The notes below the pieces were generated by a model. The model searched no databases, was not told where the DNA came from, and worked only from the letters and a program-made list of their open reading frames with translations. The position numbers and the translations under genes are program-made. Below are positions 25,503 through 35,478 of a stretch of 64,000 bases of DNA, one piece after another; positions within the stretch are counted from its first letter, which is position 1; every line of letters starts with the position of its first letter. Origin of the DNA: a virus. Location: IMG/VR virus record IMGVR_UViG_3300030019_000003, positions 186,001-250,000 of that record; one strand, given 5' to 3'.

Positions 25503-26666
25503 TTACGCCACTGCGTTTATTGCGTAGATAGTTTCTGATTCTGAAAGACTGGTATTATAAGTACCAGATGTATCTGTAGAACTTTTACCAGTAACATCTG
25601 TTGCCGATAGGGATGATAATCTTTTATTACCATTAGTTCTATAATAGTTTGTATCTCCTGCAGAGTCTTTATTCCAAGAAGAGTCAACATTGTTTAAACC
25701 TGTAACAACATTCTTATAGTCACCTGTGCCATAGGTAGTGTTAGTGTTTGTTGTGTTATCTAGATTACCTATAACGTTATCTAGACTTGATTTAGTATAA
25801 TTTTGAGATAATGAACCTGAACCTGCTGGATCTGTGCTTACAACTGAATTTAAAACAGAAAGCTTTGTCTCAGTATTATTATCATTTGTCCCACTTAAAG
25901 AATATCCTAAACCACTGTAGATAGTATCTCTACTTGTACCATTTGATAGCATACCATCTATAAAGGTAGATGATGTTGCTGCGCCAGAGCTACTAACATG
26001 ATTAATAACACTCCCTGTTGTAGCTGTTGTAACACTACTATTTGACATAATACCACTAACAGCTTTAGTTAAACAACGTGCTAAACTAGAATTAAGTAAG
26101 TTTGTTAAACCTAGCTTTCTGGATAATGATGAACCTATCTTATTTAAGGCACTTAGGAGGCCACTCAGTACACTTCCTATCAAACAGACAGGTATTGATA
26201 TCAAACCACCTATGGTTGACCCAAATAAGCTTGTAGCTGTAGAGTTAATCATATTCGTAAGACCCATGATACTGGTTGTTGGTAATCTTACACTAACGTT
26301 ATCAAAACTACTTAAGTTATTAACATTTCCTAAAACACCGTCCATACCATTACTACGACGTCCATTACTACATAACGTTGAACCACCATAACCTAAATTT
26401 CTAGAATCACGAGAAGTATAATAGTTACTTCGTTGGTTAGAAGATAGTCCAGAGGTGTTACACGATGTATCAAACATTCCTAAAGATGATGATAAACTTT
26501 GATTACCCATTCTGACATTACTACCAATACCACTCATAATGTCACTACCACTATCGGATAATGAACGAGTATTATTAACAGCATTAGTATCGGATGCTGT
26601 AGAGTAGTTACCGACTGGTATGTCGGTTAGGCTTGATAATGATAGCCTGTCCGTGGATATAGCCAT
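25503..26666 (-). CDS. Ser/Asn/Gly/Thr-rich low-complexity protein
   Basis: 387 residues, dominated by Ser, Asn, Thr, Gly and Asp. A hydrophobic island at about 130-210 (ISIPVCLIGSVLSGLLSALN and neighbours) could insert in a membrane or form a helical core. Shine-Dalgarno AGGAGGAG is very strong. No family recognised. It is convergent with the 725-residue virion protein and divergent from 26761. A structural or tail role is possible. Confidence 0.5.
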   Translation of the reverse strand: MAISTDRLSLSSLTDIPVGNYSTASDTNAVNNTRSLSDSGSDIMSGIGSNVRMGNQSLSSSLGMFDTSCNTSGLSSNQRSNYYTSRDSRNLGYGGSTLCSNGRRSNGMDGVLGNVNNLSSFDNVSVRLPTTSIMGLTNMINSTATSLFGSTIGGLISIPVCLIGSVLSGLLSALNKIGSSLSRKLGLTNLLNSSLARCLTKAVSGIMSNSSVTTATTGSVINHVSSSGAATSSTFIDGMLSNGTSRDTIYSGLGYSLSGTNDNNTETKLSVLNSVVSTDPAGSGSLSQNYTKSSLDNVIGNLDNTTNTNTTYGTGDYKNVVTGLNNVDSSWNKDSAGDTNYYRTNGNKRLSSLSATDVTGKSSTDTSGTYNTSLSESETIYAINAVA

Positions 26667-26720
26667 AAGCTCCTCCTGTATATTTATAAATCAAAAAATA
26701 CAGTTTAGACTATTGTATAG

Positions 26721-26736
26721 ACATATATTATTTAAG
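26721..26736 (+). promoter_or_regulatory. Putative phage promoter, TATATTAT type
   Basis: ACATATATTATTTAAG, 25 bases before the ATG at 26761, in the divergent gap. Matches the motif family found at 29063, 37053, 43383 and elsewhere. Confidence 0.55.
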
Positions 26737-26760
26737 TATAAACTACTAAAGGAGAATCCT

Positions 26761-27645
26761 ATGGGATTAGCAATTAAGGATATCAACATTACTAGACTGG
26801 CAACACATGATGCAGCCTTTGGTGATGTTATTGAAAAAATAATAATCAGTATTAAGGATACTGATACTAATGTTGTAACAAACTATCCCATTGATGAGAT
26901 GGAGATAGGTACTGATATCATTATAGCCGATGATGTTACTGAAGGGGCTAGAGTTACAGTAATACTTAAAAATGGTAAACCTTCTAACAAGGAACAATCT
27001 ATTAACCATGTTATAGGATTGTTTGTAGGTCGCGAAACAGCATATGTGTGCGTAAAAGCCAAGAATGGGTTTAAGGTTTTTGTAATTGGGTCTATAGAAC
27101 ATCTCGTTGGATTAAGTACAGCTAATAAGGTATTTAAAACTGAACCGCATGTAACATGTAGCTTTGGTTGGTTTCCACTTTATGCTGGTGGTGTCACTAA
27201 GTATTTTAAATCTTTTAGTGCCGGAGCTGACTTCATTGTTTATTACGCTGATAAGGCTGAAACAACCTATGCTGGTAAGAATAACTACGATGAGTATAGC
27301 GATGGAGAAGCACTATTAGCTTTACCATATGGTGTTGTTTATGCTAATAAAGTTTTAGTTCCAGATGTTAAACAAATAGAGGCTACTTTAAGTTACTCTG
27401 GGTTATGTAAAAATAAGCTTATTAATAACGCAGTAACAGTGTTAACAACTGAGATTAATCATAGACCTAATGCTACACTTAAATTGGTAAAGGGCCTTAT
27501 GAATGATGTATTTGTAACTGTTACACCTGAAACTAAAAAAGAGTGCGAAGCATTCCTAGCATTAAAAGAAGCGCAAGGAGGTATTCTATTACAGAATATT
27601 GATTTCGGTGGTGTTCTTGTTTTAAATAAAGAAAAGGGCAACTAA
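26761..27645 (+). CDS. Unknown protein, possibly early-expressed
   Basis: Start at 26761 because GGAG lies seven bases ahead; the open frame continues upstream only into the oppositely oriented gene. 294 residues, alpha/beta, no cysteine cluster or Walker motif. A promoter-like motif directly precedes it. Its stop overlaps the ATG of the next gene (TAATG), so both are coupled. Function unknown. Confidence 0.5.
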   Translation: MGLAIKDINITRLATHDAAFGDVIEKIIISIKDTDTNVVTNYPIDEMEIGTDIIIADDVTEGARVTVILKNGKPSNKEQSINHVIGLFVGRETAYVCVKAKNGFKVFVIGSIEHLVGLSTANKVFKTEPHVTCSFGWFPLYAGGVTKYFKSFSAGADFIVYYADKAETTYAGKNNYDEYSDGEALLALPYGVVYANKVLVPDVKQIEATLSYSGLCKNKLINNAVTVLTTEINHRPNATLKLVKGLMNDVFVTVTPETKKECEAFLALKEAQGGILLQNIDFGGVLVLNKEKGN

Positions 27646-29030
27646 TGAAATATATTAATAACGAAAAACACCAGTTAGTATTAACAATTAACAGTCCGTT
27701 TGACCCATTCCCTTCTACGCTATCCCATCAAAAATTAAATACTATTGTTGATGAGGCTATCTGTTTTGAAGATGTTTTAGTGTCTTTTTACAAGGCTATG
27801 AAACTGCATTCTAAATCTATCGAGTTACTTGGTAAAGCTTATGTTTATAAAAATGAACTTGAAACTGATCCTAGTAAAGATTATATTAAACATATGAAAA
27901 CGTTATCTAAACTTTACACAGAGCTTACACAGTTACTTAAAGAAACCGGTGCCGGTGTGATCAAAGATGTTAAAATCACCACTGAAGATAAAGAAATGAT
28001 ACTAACGATTACATACGAATATTTAGTAGTAACTCTTCTTGATTTTATTAAGAAGGCTGAAAACTTCTTTAGGTCCGCTGGTAATACAAAGCCTATTACA
28101 GGAACACGAGAAACATATCTTAATCTGATTAGGGATGAGTCTTACACGTTTTTATCTGGATTTTCAAATGGTATATTGCACATTAACCCTGATAAAATAC
28201 TTGAAAAGCTACTTATGACTAATGGTAGTAAAATGAATATTAGTACTATCATAGCTACAGCTGCTTTTATTAAATCAAGATATGATATTAGTAAAGTGCT
28301 TCAGGCCTATAATGATGACGGTATCAATACTTCCAGGAACTCTTTACATCTGGTTTTCGGTAAGGTAACCGATGCTTACACACAAGCCTTGAATAACCCT
28401 AAGTATGAACACTATATAAAATTTATTACTCGTAGCAAAAGTGATGAATCCTTCGAATTATCCTATGATGATAAAAGTATGGAAGATGTAAAACTTAATA
28501 TCTCACATCTGATAAATGAACTTGATGTATTCGAGCCAACTGTGAATAATCGTTTTGCAGGTACTGTTATCCTAAATGCCGAGGCTACACTCTATAAGAA
28601 CGAGCACTTGCTCACATCGCTTATAAAATACAAAGATGTAGAACAACACTATGAGAAATATCTTAAGAAGGGTATTGATCCTGAAGGAGATATTGTTACA
28701 TCAGAAGATACTATGTTGCCATCGACATTTATGAATCTTGTACATACTTTGTTAAATATCAATATCGCTACTTTAATTAGTATGGATTTAGAAAAACGTC
28801 TTGATAAGAATAAATCTGAACCTATAGTTTTAAATAGAGATATCCTAACTCCCGAATTCTTAAAAGAGCAGCCTGGTGCATATGAGGATATTGTTCATTA
28901 CAGTCTTATTGTACCAATGTTAGCTAAAGCTACCAAGTTAGGTTATTTTTACAAACGTGTTGTTACTATGATAAATACGCTTACATTGTTAAGAATTATT
29001 CTTGATACTGATAAGCCAATGAGTAACTAG
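27645..29030 (+). CDS. Unknown helical protein
   Basis: 461 residues, translationally coupled to the gene before it. Largely helical, with regular Leu/Ile spacing at about 340-460. No known motif. No terminator hairpin is evident after it; the next gene has its own promoter-like sequence. Confidence 0.5.
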   Translation: MKYINNEKHQLVLTINSPFDPFPSTLSHQKLNTIVDEAICFEDVLVSFYKAMKLHSKSIELLGKAYVYKNELETDPSKDYIKHMKTLSKLYTELTQLLKETGAGVIKDVKITTEDKEMILTITYEYLVVTLLDFIKKAENFFRSAGNTKPITGTRETYLNLIRDESYTFLSGFSNGILHINPDKILEKLLMTNGSKMNISTIIATAAFIKSRYDISKVLQAYNDDGINTSRNSLHLVFGKVTDAYTQALNNPKYEHYIKFITRSKSDESFELSYDDKSMEDVKLNISHLINELDVFEPTVNNRFAGTVILNAEATLYKNEHLLTSLIKYKDVEQHYEKYLKKGIDPEGDIVTSEDTMLPSTFMNLVHTLLNINIATLISMDLEKRLDKNKSEPIVLNRDILTPEFLKEQPGAYEDIVHYSLIVPMLAKATKLGYFYKRVVTMINTLTLLRIILDTDKPMSN

Positions 29031-29062
29031 AACAGAGGTTGTGTTAATTGTTAATAAATTTT

Positions 29063-29079
29063 AACACTATATTATTTAG
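29063..29079 (+). promoter_or_regulatory. Putative strong phage promoter
   Basis: AACACTATATTATTTAG upstream of 29125, preceded by TTAATTGTTAATAAATTTT. The whole 40-base block closely parallels the one upstream of the chimallin gene, including the shared downstream ATTATTTAGTTAGAG. Confidence 0.65.
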
Positions 29080-29080
29080 T

Positions 29081-29098
29081 TAGAGTGTATACGCTCTA
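29081..29098 (+). promoter_or_regulatory. 5' leader hairpin
   Basis: TAGAGTGTATACGCTCTA folds with one G-U pair directly downstream of the promoter motif, so it should form the 5' end of the transcript. Confidence 0.5.
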
Positions 29099-29124
29099 GA
29101 AAAAATCACCGGTGAGGAGAAAAT

Positions 29125-29589
29125 ATGTCAGAAGAGAAAAAACCAGTAGAGATTACGGGTTCGTTTAAAGTTGAAGTTGTCGGTAAAGTAGCGTCAGCTG
29201 TTCTTGATAATCAAGAAGCATTCGTTGAAGCGGCTAAAGGTCAAGGTATTACAAAAGTGGTTCTGGAAGATGTACAACGTTTTCAAAAAGCTTACATTGA
29301 TGCTGCAGGTGAAAAAGCTGTTGAAGAAGGTAAGAAGATTCTTAAAGGTAACAAAGATCTTGATTCTGTTTCACTTCAAGCGCCATATACTACAAATGCA
29401 AATGGCTCTGTAGCGTATACTGTTACTCGTGAGAAAACCTTTACACCTGGATTCGGTTCTGGTGAGCCTGTAACAAAATCAACTATTCGTACCGTTATCA
29501 CTGATCCTTATGCAAAACCAACACAAAAATTTATCAAAGGTTTGGAAGCGATGCTTACAAAAGACCTTCTTGGTATTGATCTAAAATAA
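29125..29589 (+). CDS. Probable highly expressed small protein, unknown role
   Basis: 154 residues after GAGGAG. Alpha/beta by inspection, Lys/Glu-rich. It has a promoter block nearly the same as that of the chimallin gene, a leader hairpin and its own terminator, all suggesting strong independent expression early in infection. No domain recognised; not histone-like by composition. Confidence 0.6.
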   Translation: MSEEKKPVEITGSFKVEVVGKVASAVLDNQEAFVEAAKGQGITKVVLEDVQRFQKAYIDAAGEKAVEEGKKILKGNKDLDSVSLQAPYTTNANGSVAYTVTREKTFTPGFGSGEPVTKSTIRTVITDPYAKPTQKFIKGLEAMLTKDLLGIDLK

Positions 29590-29620
29590 CTGCTGGTGAA
29601 AGTCAAACTGTAAAAAATAA

Positions 29621-29652
29621 CAACTACATATCCAGAAATGGATATGTAGTTG
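29621..29652. terminator. Terminator hairpin
   Basis: 13-bp stem (CAACTACATATCC and its complement) 31 bases after the stop; a T tract lies a little further on (CTATTTTTTTG). Confidence 0.75.
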
Positions 29653-29728
29653 TGTGTTTATCTATTTTTTTGCTATCTAGCTGGCTCTAGAATCAACGAT
29701 CCCTATAGCGTAGGTATCATTTATCAAG

Positions 29729-30613
29729 TTAAGCAGAAGGCGTGTCAGAATACCCAACACCTGTTTGTGCGGTAACACTTGAATCAATTGCTGTAGGAAC
29801 AATGATCTTAGTGTCAGGCATATATTTAAGAGTGTTGATCGTTGGAAGAATCGTAGCTGCTAGAGCATGCGTTGCTTCGTTATTAATAGTAATGTTTTTA
29901 AATTCAATACTAATATCTTTAGTATCACCTGCTGAGTGTAAGTCACGTGAACCTGTTCTGTCACCTGCGGTTGAAGGATAGAAGTTAGTAGAATACCAAG
30001 CATCAACAACAACAAGTTGTGTAATATCTGGTTCGATAAACAACATAGTACCCGCATAGAAATCTGGAGTATACGCACCTGTAAATGCACTTGAAAAAGC
30101 ATCTAAGTTTGCTACTAAAGGTTTCTTAGTAAATGGATCCATAATTGTGTAACGAATTACTTTATCCCAGAACTTAACAACAGACTTTAAACTCTTCTCT
30201 TTCCAAGTATAAGTAATACTGGATTGTGAATAGGTACTGTTAGTTGGTTCTGATTGTTGTTCGCCACCACCACCAAATGGATGATCATCAGAATCAACCG
30301 TTAGTGTTGTGTTAAGACCATCAATAGTTTCCATCGCTGTTTCCAACAAATGCTTATACGCTTTAATCCACTCTTCAGAGTTTGGTAAATAAGTAAATGC
30401 TGTTGGAGCTGCAATAAGAATAGGAATAACATTTCTACGTACATACGCTTGATTACTTACATAAACATGAGCGTATTCGCCACCATCCATAGCGCCAAGA
30501 ACAGGCATCTGCCCACTTTGGCCACCACGGGATAAATTCATACTTGCTGTATTGGTATCAGAATAGCCTGTACCCTTAGCTATCAATAAGTCGCTTAATG
30601 TTTTAGTTGCCAT
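29729..30613 (-). CDS. Tail tube protein
   Basis: 294 residues directly downstream of the tail sheath gene on the same strand, ten bases apart; this sheath-then-tube order is standard in contractile-tailed phages (phiKZ gp29 and gp30). The sequence is beta-rich, with IEFKNITINN and a Gly-rich insertion at about 112-118 (FGGGGEQ). It would polymerise inside the sheath as the DNA conduit. The N-terminus GTGYSDTN is echoed by the C-terminus GVGYSDTP. Assigned mainly by position and size. Confidence 0.75.
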   Translation of the reverse strand: MATKTLSDLLIAKGTGYSDTNTASMNLSRGGQSGQMPVLGAMDGGEYAHVYVSNQAYVRRNVIPILIAAPTAFTYLPNSEEWIKAYKHLLETAMETIDGLNTTLTVDSDDHPFGGGGEQQSEPTNSTYSQSSITYTWKEKSLKSVVKFWDKVIRYTIMDPFTKKPLVANLDAFSSAFTGAYTPDFYAGTMLFIEPDITQLVVVDAWYSTNFYPSTAGDRTGSRDLHSAGDTKDISIEFKNITINNEATHALAATILPTINTLKYMPDTKIIVPTAIDSSVTAQTGVGYSDTPSA

Positions 30614-30623
30614 ATGCTATCCT

Positions 30624-32822
30624 TTAGTTGCTAGTTGATGTAAGATCAGATGCACGATATACACCTGTGTTATAGACTTGTTTAGTCTTAATAACATTAC
30701 CATAAAGCTTACATATAGCATGCCAACTGTAACCTCTGGCTGTGTCATTGTCGTCAATATAGACAACAGGAACAACAGTAAATAAGCTTCCGAACACATC
30801 TTTTAACTCTTTGTTGTAATCCGCTTTAACTTTATCTATGAACTCAGCATCTGTTAGTTTTGTACTACCAGTATTCATACGCCAAACTTTATCACTTGTT
30901 TTAGCTAACACTGTTAATGCAAAAGAACCCCACCAGCTATTTAACACTGAGGTATCATCACTGTAGACAGTTTGCCATGCAGCAACATGATAAGATGATC
31001 TGTCATAAGGTTGTGCATAAACAAGACCGTTATTCCATAATGTTGTTTTATAAGACTCAGGAATATCTTCAGGTTTGTAATTGATGATATAATCTAACTT
31101 AGCTTTAGGAGCTGTATCAAAAAGTTCGTCGATTTTCCATAGTCCATTAGAGGCACCCATCATAGCTGCGTTTTTAACAGCAAGTTCATAAGTCAATGGT
31201 ACCAAATTGGTATAGTCAGAATTTTTAATATTACCTTCACCCAGACAAATGATACATCTCGCAACACTTGTTCCAAAATAGGTTGACTCTGGAGCTAACA
31301 TCAAACGAGTTTCCAAGGCTGTTCCAATAGCAGCAGCATCTGTTAGTGATTGGTATTTTTCACCCATAGAGGCAAGATAGGTTGCTAATGCTACAGCAGT
31401 ATCTTTACGTACAGTGATATAGTTAATCATAGCCATTTTAATAGGCAAAGAGAAACCTGAATCGTACATAATAGAATCGACATTGATAGCCGTATCCATA
31501 ACACCCGTATCATCAGAATCTAAATAACGTTTTAACTCAACAGCAAAAGCATCTTCAAATGCTTGGTCTGTTAATGTACCATCGTCGCTACCTGATAAAT
31601 AAATAGGTGTTGAACCTGAGAATTGTACTTCAGCTTGAGTACCTGTTAATGTAGAACTTTCAGTATCTTTACTAATTGTAAAATACTGTACAGCCGTAGA
31701 TGATTTACATACGAATGGATTCATTAAGTAAATATCATTTATAATTGCTGTAGCATCCGTAGTTGTAAAATCAAACCATGATGAAGATGCTGCATTGATG
31801 CCGTCGTTCCATGCTGCAGGTGTATTGCTAAGATACTTAACTTCTTCATTAACAAAAAGTTTAAGAGCAGTTTCAAAGTTACTTCTGTAGAAATACAACC
31901 CATCATACTCTTTATATGCAATACGTTTTGTTTTATCTGTTTCGTTAAACCATAAGTTTTTAAACACACTCTCAAAGTCAATCTTACCATTAGTAGCAGG
32001 GTGAATAGCTTTCTCTTTTAAAGAAATTATTACTGAGGTTTCACCTGATAATGTTCTAACATTAATAGGGCTGCTGTTTTCAGTTACTTTGTTAACAAGA
32101 TACAAACCATAAGGTAATGCTTTTGTTTTAGAAATGATTGTAGTATCAGCATCCGAATTATACATCGTTGTTAAACCAAAACCATTAAGATTATAACCTG
32201 AACCTTTTTCAGAAGCTCTTGCCTCATAGATAGGAACCATAATGGATTGATTCGTACCATCTGTCATGGTACCTGTTTTAGATTTTTTAAGACCTAGAGG
32301 TACGCTATCAGGATCAAATGTAATTTTACCACTAACATCTTTAGCATAAGTATCATACTCAGAGATGTACTTAATCTTATAACCTTTAATAGTAGGCGTT
32401 GTAGGGTCTACTTTATAGGCTCCTGTTGAAGAATCTGCTACAAGATCACCTGTAGAGGTTCTAAGGTAATTAGGAACATCTGTATAGAGATAATCCATAT
32501 AGACAGTTACATTAGCTTTTGGACCTGCATCTAAAGATACAAGACGTAGCCCCATAACAATATTACCTTGGTTAAAAAGACCTTCTATAAAAGGTGTTTG
32601 ATGGTGATAAAACTTACCTGATTTATCAATAGCTGCATCTGTTGCGGCTAATCTAAATTTGTCCGATGTGAAAATCGTACGTTTAGTAGGGCCCTTAGGT
32701 GCTCTATAGACAACCCACGGCATGTGCGTTGGAATATCCTCTTCCGTAGCAAGTACCGTCCTTGGACTTTGATCATCAGCACCCAAATTAACAGAACCAG
32801 GCGTAGCGCTATAATAGCTCAT
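30624..32822 (-). CDS. Contractile tail sheath protein
   Basis: 732 residues, close to the size of phiKZ-type sheath proteins. Begins MSYYSATPGSVNLGADD and continues with a beta-rich core; the C-terminal domain (about residues 500-725, with GLVYAQPYDRSSYHVAAW and YSWHAICKLYGN) resembles the conserved sheath C-terminal fold. Followed by the tube gene in the same transcript. It forms the outer contractile cylinder that drives the tube through the cell envelope. Confidence 0.78.
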   Translation of the reverse strand: MSYYSATPGSVNLGADDQSPRTVLATEEDIPTHMPWVVYRAPKGPTKRTIFTSDKFRLAATDAAIDKSGKFYHHQTPFIEGLFNQGNIVMGLRLVSLDAGPKANVTVYMDYLYTDVPNYLRTSTGDLVADSSTGAYKVDPTTPTIKGYKIKYISEYDTYAKDVSGKITFDPDSVPLGLKKSKTGTMTDGTNQSIMVPIYEARASEKGSGYNLNGFGLTTMYNSDADTTIISKTKALPYGLYLVNKVTENSSPINVRTLSGETSVIISLKEKAIHPATNGKIDFESVFKNLWFNETDKTKRIAYKEYDGLYFYRSNFETALKLFVNEEVKYLSNTPAAWNDGINAASSSWFDFTTTDATAIINDIYLMNPFVCKSSTAVQYFTISKDTESSTLTGTQAEVQFSGSTPIYLSGSDDGTLTDQAFEDAFAVELKRYLDSDDTGVMDTAINVDSIMYDSGFSLPIKMAMINYITVRKDTAVALATYLASMGEKYQSLTDAAAIGTALETRLMLAPESTYFGTSVARCIICLGEGNIKNSDYTNLVPLTYELAVKNAAMMGASNGLWKIDELFDTAPKAKLDYIINYKPEDIPESYKTTLWNNGLVYAQPYDRSSYHVAAWQTVYSDDTSVLNSWWGSFALTVLAKTSDKVWRMNTGSTKLTDAEFIDKVKADYNKELKDVFGSLFTVVPVVYIDDNDTARGYSWHAICKLYGNVIKTKQVYNTGVYRASDLTSTSN

Positions 32823-32871
32823 GATTACTCCTTATTAAAATTTAAAATATTTCATAGAATACTGTGGAATT

Positions 32872-34677
32872 TTATTTGAAAACCAGTGTTATAAGCTCAT
32901 TTTCTTTATCTTCCCAAAACTCTTTATAGTTATAGCGTATAAGCCCTATGTCACCATTTAGAAATGATAATGATGTTGTAGGTACCTTATCTTTTTCAAA
33001 GACATACGGTACTTCTGTAAAAAGTGATGTTTGATAATTGAAATGTAACATTGAATTTTCAGTCTCAGGTTTATACGATGTTTTATAAATAAGAACATCA
33101 CCATTAATAAGTTTAACAGATTTAAGCTCCCTATTAACAAACGTATTAGGGTAAGTACTAACACCTTCAGTAACAAGATTATCTTGTATATCATAAAGAT
33201 AGTTAGTATAATCTCCACCTATGATTAGTATCCTACCACCACTTACTCTAAAGATGATACCTGTGTTCATATTAGCATTAGGAACTACAAGAAGATCTAC
33301 CATTGTAGCAGTAACAATGTTATATTTACGTAGCGTATTTAATCCTACTGGTAAATAGATAAACTCGGTATCAGATACCCACACGATAGCATTTGTTTTA
33401 CCAATACCTATAGTTTCATCATTTCTACTATAAGTAGATATAAGAGTTGCCGTATTAGTTCCTCTATTATAAGTATAATGTAAAAAACAAGGATGACCAC
33501 TACCATTATCTGTATCAATAAGTAAGTTATCACCTGGCAAAACCTTAATATAGGTATTATCAACATTGGTAGAAAGTAAACTCAATCCTATAACAATACC
33601 TTTATTTTCATACAGCCCCGTAGTTGTGTTTAAAACAAATCTTGATACTGTCTTATTGCCATAAATAGGTACTAAAATAGTACTATTAGGTAACTCCTCT
33701 GATACTGTTCCGTTAGGAACAAATGTTTGATCCATGAAAGCACTAGCTGCTACTGTATCCGTATAGTTAAAACTGGGATCATTAACATCGATCTCTTTAC
33801 CTTTTTGAACACTAAGTTTCTTAGTAGTAAAAGACAGGTCTCCATTACTATTTCTAGCATTAATAACAAGATTAAAAACATAATTAGGATTAAGAACATA
33901 CCAGGGTATTGTTATAAAGTCATCCTCTTGAAGAATCTTGTTGTAATAGGTTTGTCCTGTGCTGGCTTCGTTAACATCAATGCTGACGATACCATTACTG
34001 ATATTAGCATTAATTTTATTAAAGACAACCTTTAAATCTTTTAAAGGAATAACTTGTTCTAGATTGGTACCAAGCTCAAAGTTATAACTTGTAAGTTCTA
34101 TAATAGCTGTACCAACTGGACTCTCAACACCTAACATAGAGATATGAATACATGAGAATTTAAGAACATTCTTATTAAGCATATCACTTGTTTTAGTAAT
34201 CGTTATACTTTCTAAATTTGTACCTACGGATTTAGTATAAAAAAGTACATCGTCATTTCCATCTCTAATGATCCATATCGAACCTTGCTGGGCATCATTA
34301 CCTTTATACTTTGAAGAAGTAACTGTAAATGAAACAGCATCTGATAAGACATCATCTTTGCTTACATTTACTGTAGGGGTAATGATCTCAATTTCATCTT
34401 CTAACAGTATTGTTGACTCTGGTGAATCTGTACCAAGTGTTTTTCTATATGCCGTAGTATAATCATAGCTTGGTGTATCAAAATGTCTGATAGCCCTACC
34501 ATACCATACTTCACCTGCAGGAACATTTAGATTATAAGTAGAAAGGTTTAATTTAGTTGTAGATTTTTCATCTACTATAAGCACAGCAAAATCAGTATCT
34601 CTTGATACCTGCCACGTGGTGGCAATTTGTACCTCTCCGGATACGGGAACATATTGCTTTAATCGTAATACAAGCAT
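32872..34677 (-). CDS. Fibre/kelch-like virion protein
   Basis: 601 residues, strand-rich throughout, with FN3/Ig-like segments in the first half and a kelch-like series in the second (WVSDTEFIYLPVGLN, SGGRILIIGGDYTNYLYD, LINGDVLIYK). First gene of the leftward sheath/tube block. Shine-Dalgarno AAGGAG. Possibly a tail fibre or tail-surface protein that binds the host; no specific family recognised. Confidence 0.5.
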   Translation of the reverse strand: MLVLRLKQYVPVSGEVQIATTWQVSRDTDFAVLIVDEKSTTKLNLSTYNLNVPAGEVWYGRAIRHFDTPSYDYTTAYRKTLGTDSPESTILLEDEIEIITPTVNVSKDDVLSDAVSFTVTSSKYKGNDAQQGSIWIIRDGNDDVLFYTKSVGTNLESITITKTSDMLNKNVLKFSCIHISMLGVESPVGTAIIELTSYNFELGTNLEQVIPLKDLKVVFNKINANISNGIVSIDVNEASTGQTYYNKILQEDDFITIPWYVLNPNYVFNLVINARNSNGDLSFTTKKLSVQKGKEIDVNDPSFNYTDTVAASAFMDQTFVPNGTVSEELPNSTILVPIYGNKTVSRFVLNTTTGLYENKGIVIGLSLLSTNVDNTYIKVLPGDNLLIDTDNGSGHPCFLHYTYNRGTNTATLISTYSRNDETIGIGKTNAIVWVSDTEFIYLPVGLNTLRKYNIVTATMVDLLVVPNANMNTGIIFRVSGGRILIIGGDYTNYLYDIQDNLVTEGVSTYPNTFVNRELKSVKLINGDVLIYKTSYKPETENSMLHFNYQTSLFTEVPYVFEKDKVPTTSLSFLNGDIGLIRYNYKEFWEDKENELITLVFK

Positions 34678-34731
34678 GGTGCTTCTCCTTAGTTCAATTC
34701 ATTTAAGTGAATTTTATCTTAAGGAGTAGGG

Positions 34732-35145
34732 ATGTTTGATATGATAAAAAAGTATAGGGATATGGCCGTAGCTATTATTATAACTGCCGCTATTATAGGT
34801 GTTGGAGGAGGTATTATTTACAAATATCTTAGCCTGACTGGGGAGATAGAAAAACTGAATAAAGCTGCTACAACTAAGGATCTTGATATCTCTAGACTTA
34901 ATGAAAAAGTGGGCGCACTCACTGCTTCTAAACTAGCATTAGAAAAATCACTTGATGATCAAAATACTGAGCTTCAAAAGCGACAAGTTAATATTGATGA
35001 AAGAGATGCAGAGATTCAAAAACTTAGAGATATGACGACAGCTCAACGTTATGGTGCTGATAGTAATATAACAAAAGCCTATAATGATACTGAAATACAT
35101 TCTAAACTCAGAACAATAGCAGGAATAAAATATGAAGATCTTTAA
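34732..35145 (+). CDS. Inner-membrane spanin (i-spanin, Rz-like)
   Basis: 137 residues with a short cytoplasmic N-terminus, one transmembrane helix at about 12-32 (AVAIIITAAIIGVGGGIIY) and a long periplasmic coiled coil (about 33-110, LNKAATTKDLDISRLNEKV and following heptads). The 3' end overlaps the start of a lipoprotein gene by 14 bases, exactly the Rz/Rz1 arrangement. The pair is expected to fuse the inner and outer membranes in the last step of lysis of a Gram-negative host. Confidence 0.85.
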   Translation: MFDMIKKYRDMAVAIIITAAIIGVGGGIIYKYLSLTGEIEKLNKAATTKDLDISRLNEKVGALTASKLALEKSLDDQNTELQKRQVNIDERDAEIQKLRDMTTAQRYGADSNITKAYNDTEIHSKLRTIAGIKYEDL

Positions 35146-35443
35146 TCTTATAGCGTTCAGCATCGCTATTTTAACCATGCTTATAGGTTGTGGAGCAAAA
35201 CAACAACCGGATACTGTTTACTTAACTAACACTAAGAAGGTATACATTCCAGTATACTGTAACACTAGAGTTAAAGTAAAATGTGAATTTAATAATCCTG
35301 AGGATACTAAAGTAATTGATGGAATGTTGACATGTATCATAAGTCAAAAAGACGTCATATCGGCATGTAGTGAAGATAAACTACGTAAGCATGTCGATGA
35401 CCTTATAGCAAAAGATAAAGAAGATGATAATACTACTAAGTAG
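35132..35443 (+). CDS. Outer-membrane spanin lipoprotein (o-spanin, Rz1-like)
   Basis: 103 residues; signal sequence with lipobox LIGC, lipidated Cys at residue 20, followed by a hydrophilic periplasmic domain with further cysteines (VYCNTRVKVKC, MLTCIIS, SACSED). Start lies inside the i-spanin gene, an overlap typical of spanin pairs. The stop codon lies inside the following palindromic terminator. Confidence 0.85.
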   Translation: MKIFNLIAFSIAILTMLIGCGAKQQPDTVYLTNTKKVYIPVYCNTRVKVKCEFNNPEDTKVIDGMLTCIISQKDVISACSEDKLRKHVDDLIAKDKEDDNTTK

Positions 35444-35467
35444 TCCCATATGGGACTACTTAGTAGT
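35432..35467. terminator. Bidirectional palindromic terminator
   Basis: Perfect 36-base palindrome around the o-spanin stop, followed by a run of ten T; convergent with the leftward gene ending at 35479. Confidence 0.92.
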
Positions 35468-35478
35468 TATGTTTTTTT

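Noticed and set aside
29860-30102. Reverse-strand alternative-frame ORF inside the tail tube gene
   Set aside because: Shadow of the real frame, with Leu/Gln-rich nonsense composition and no start signal.
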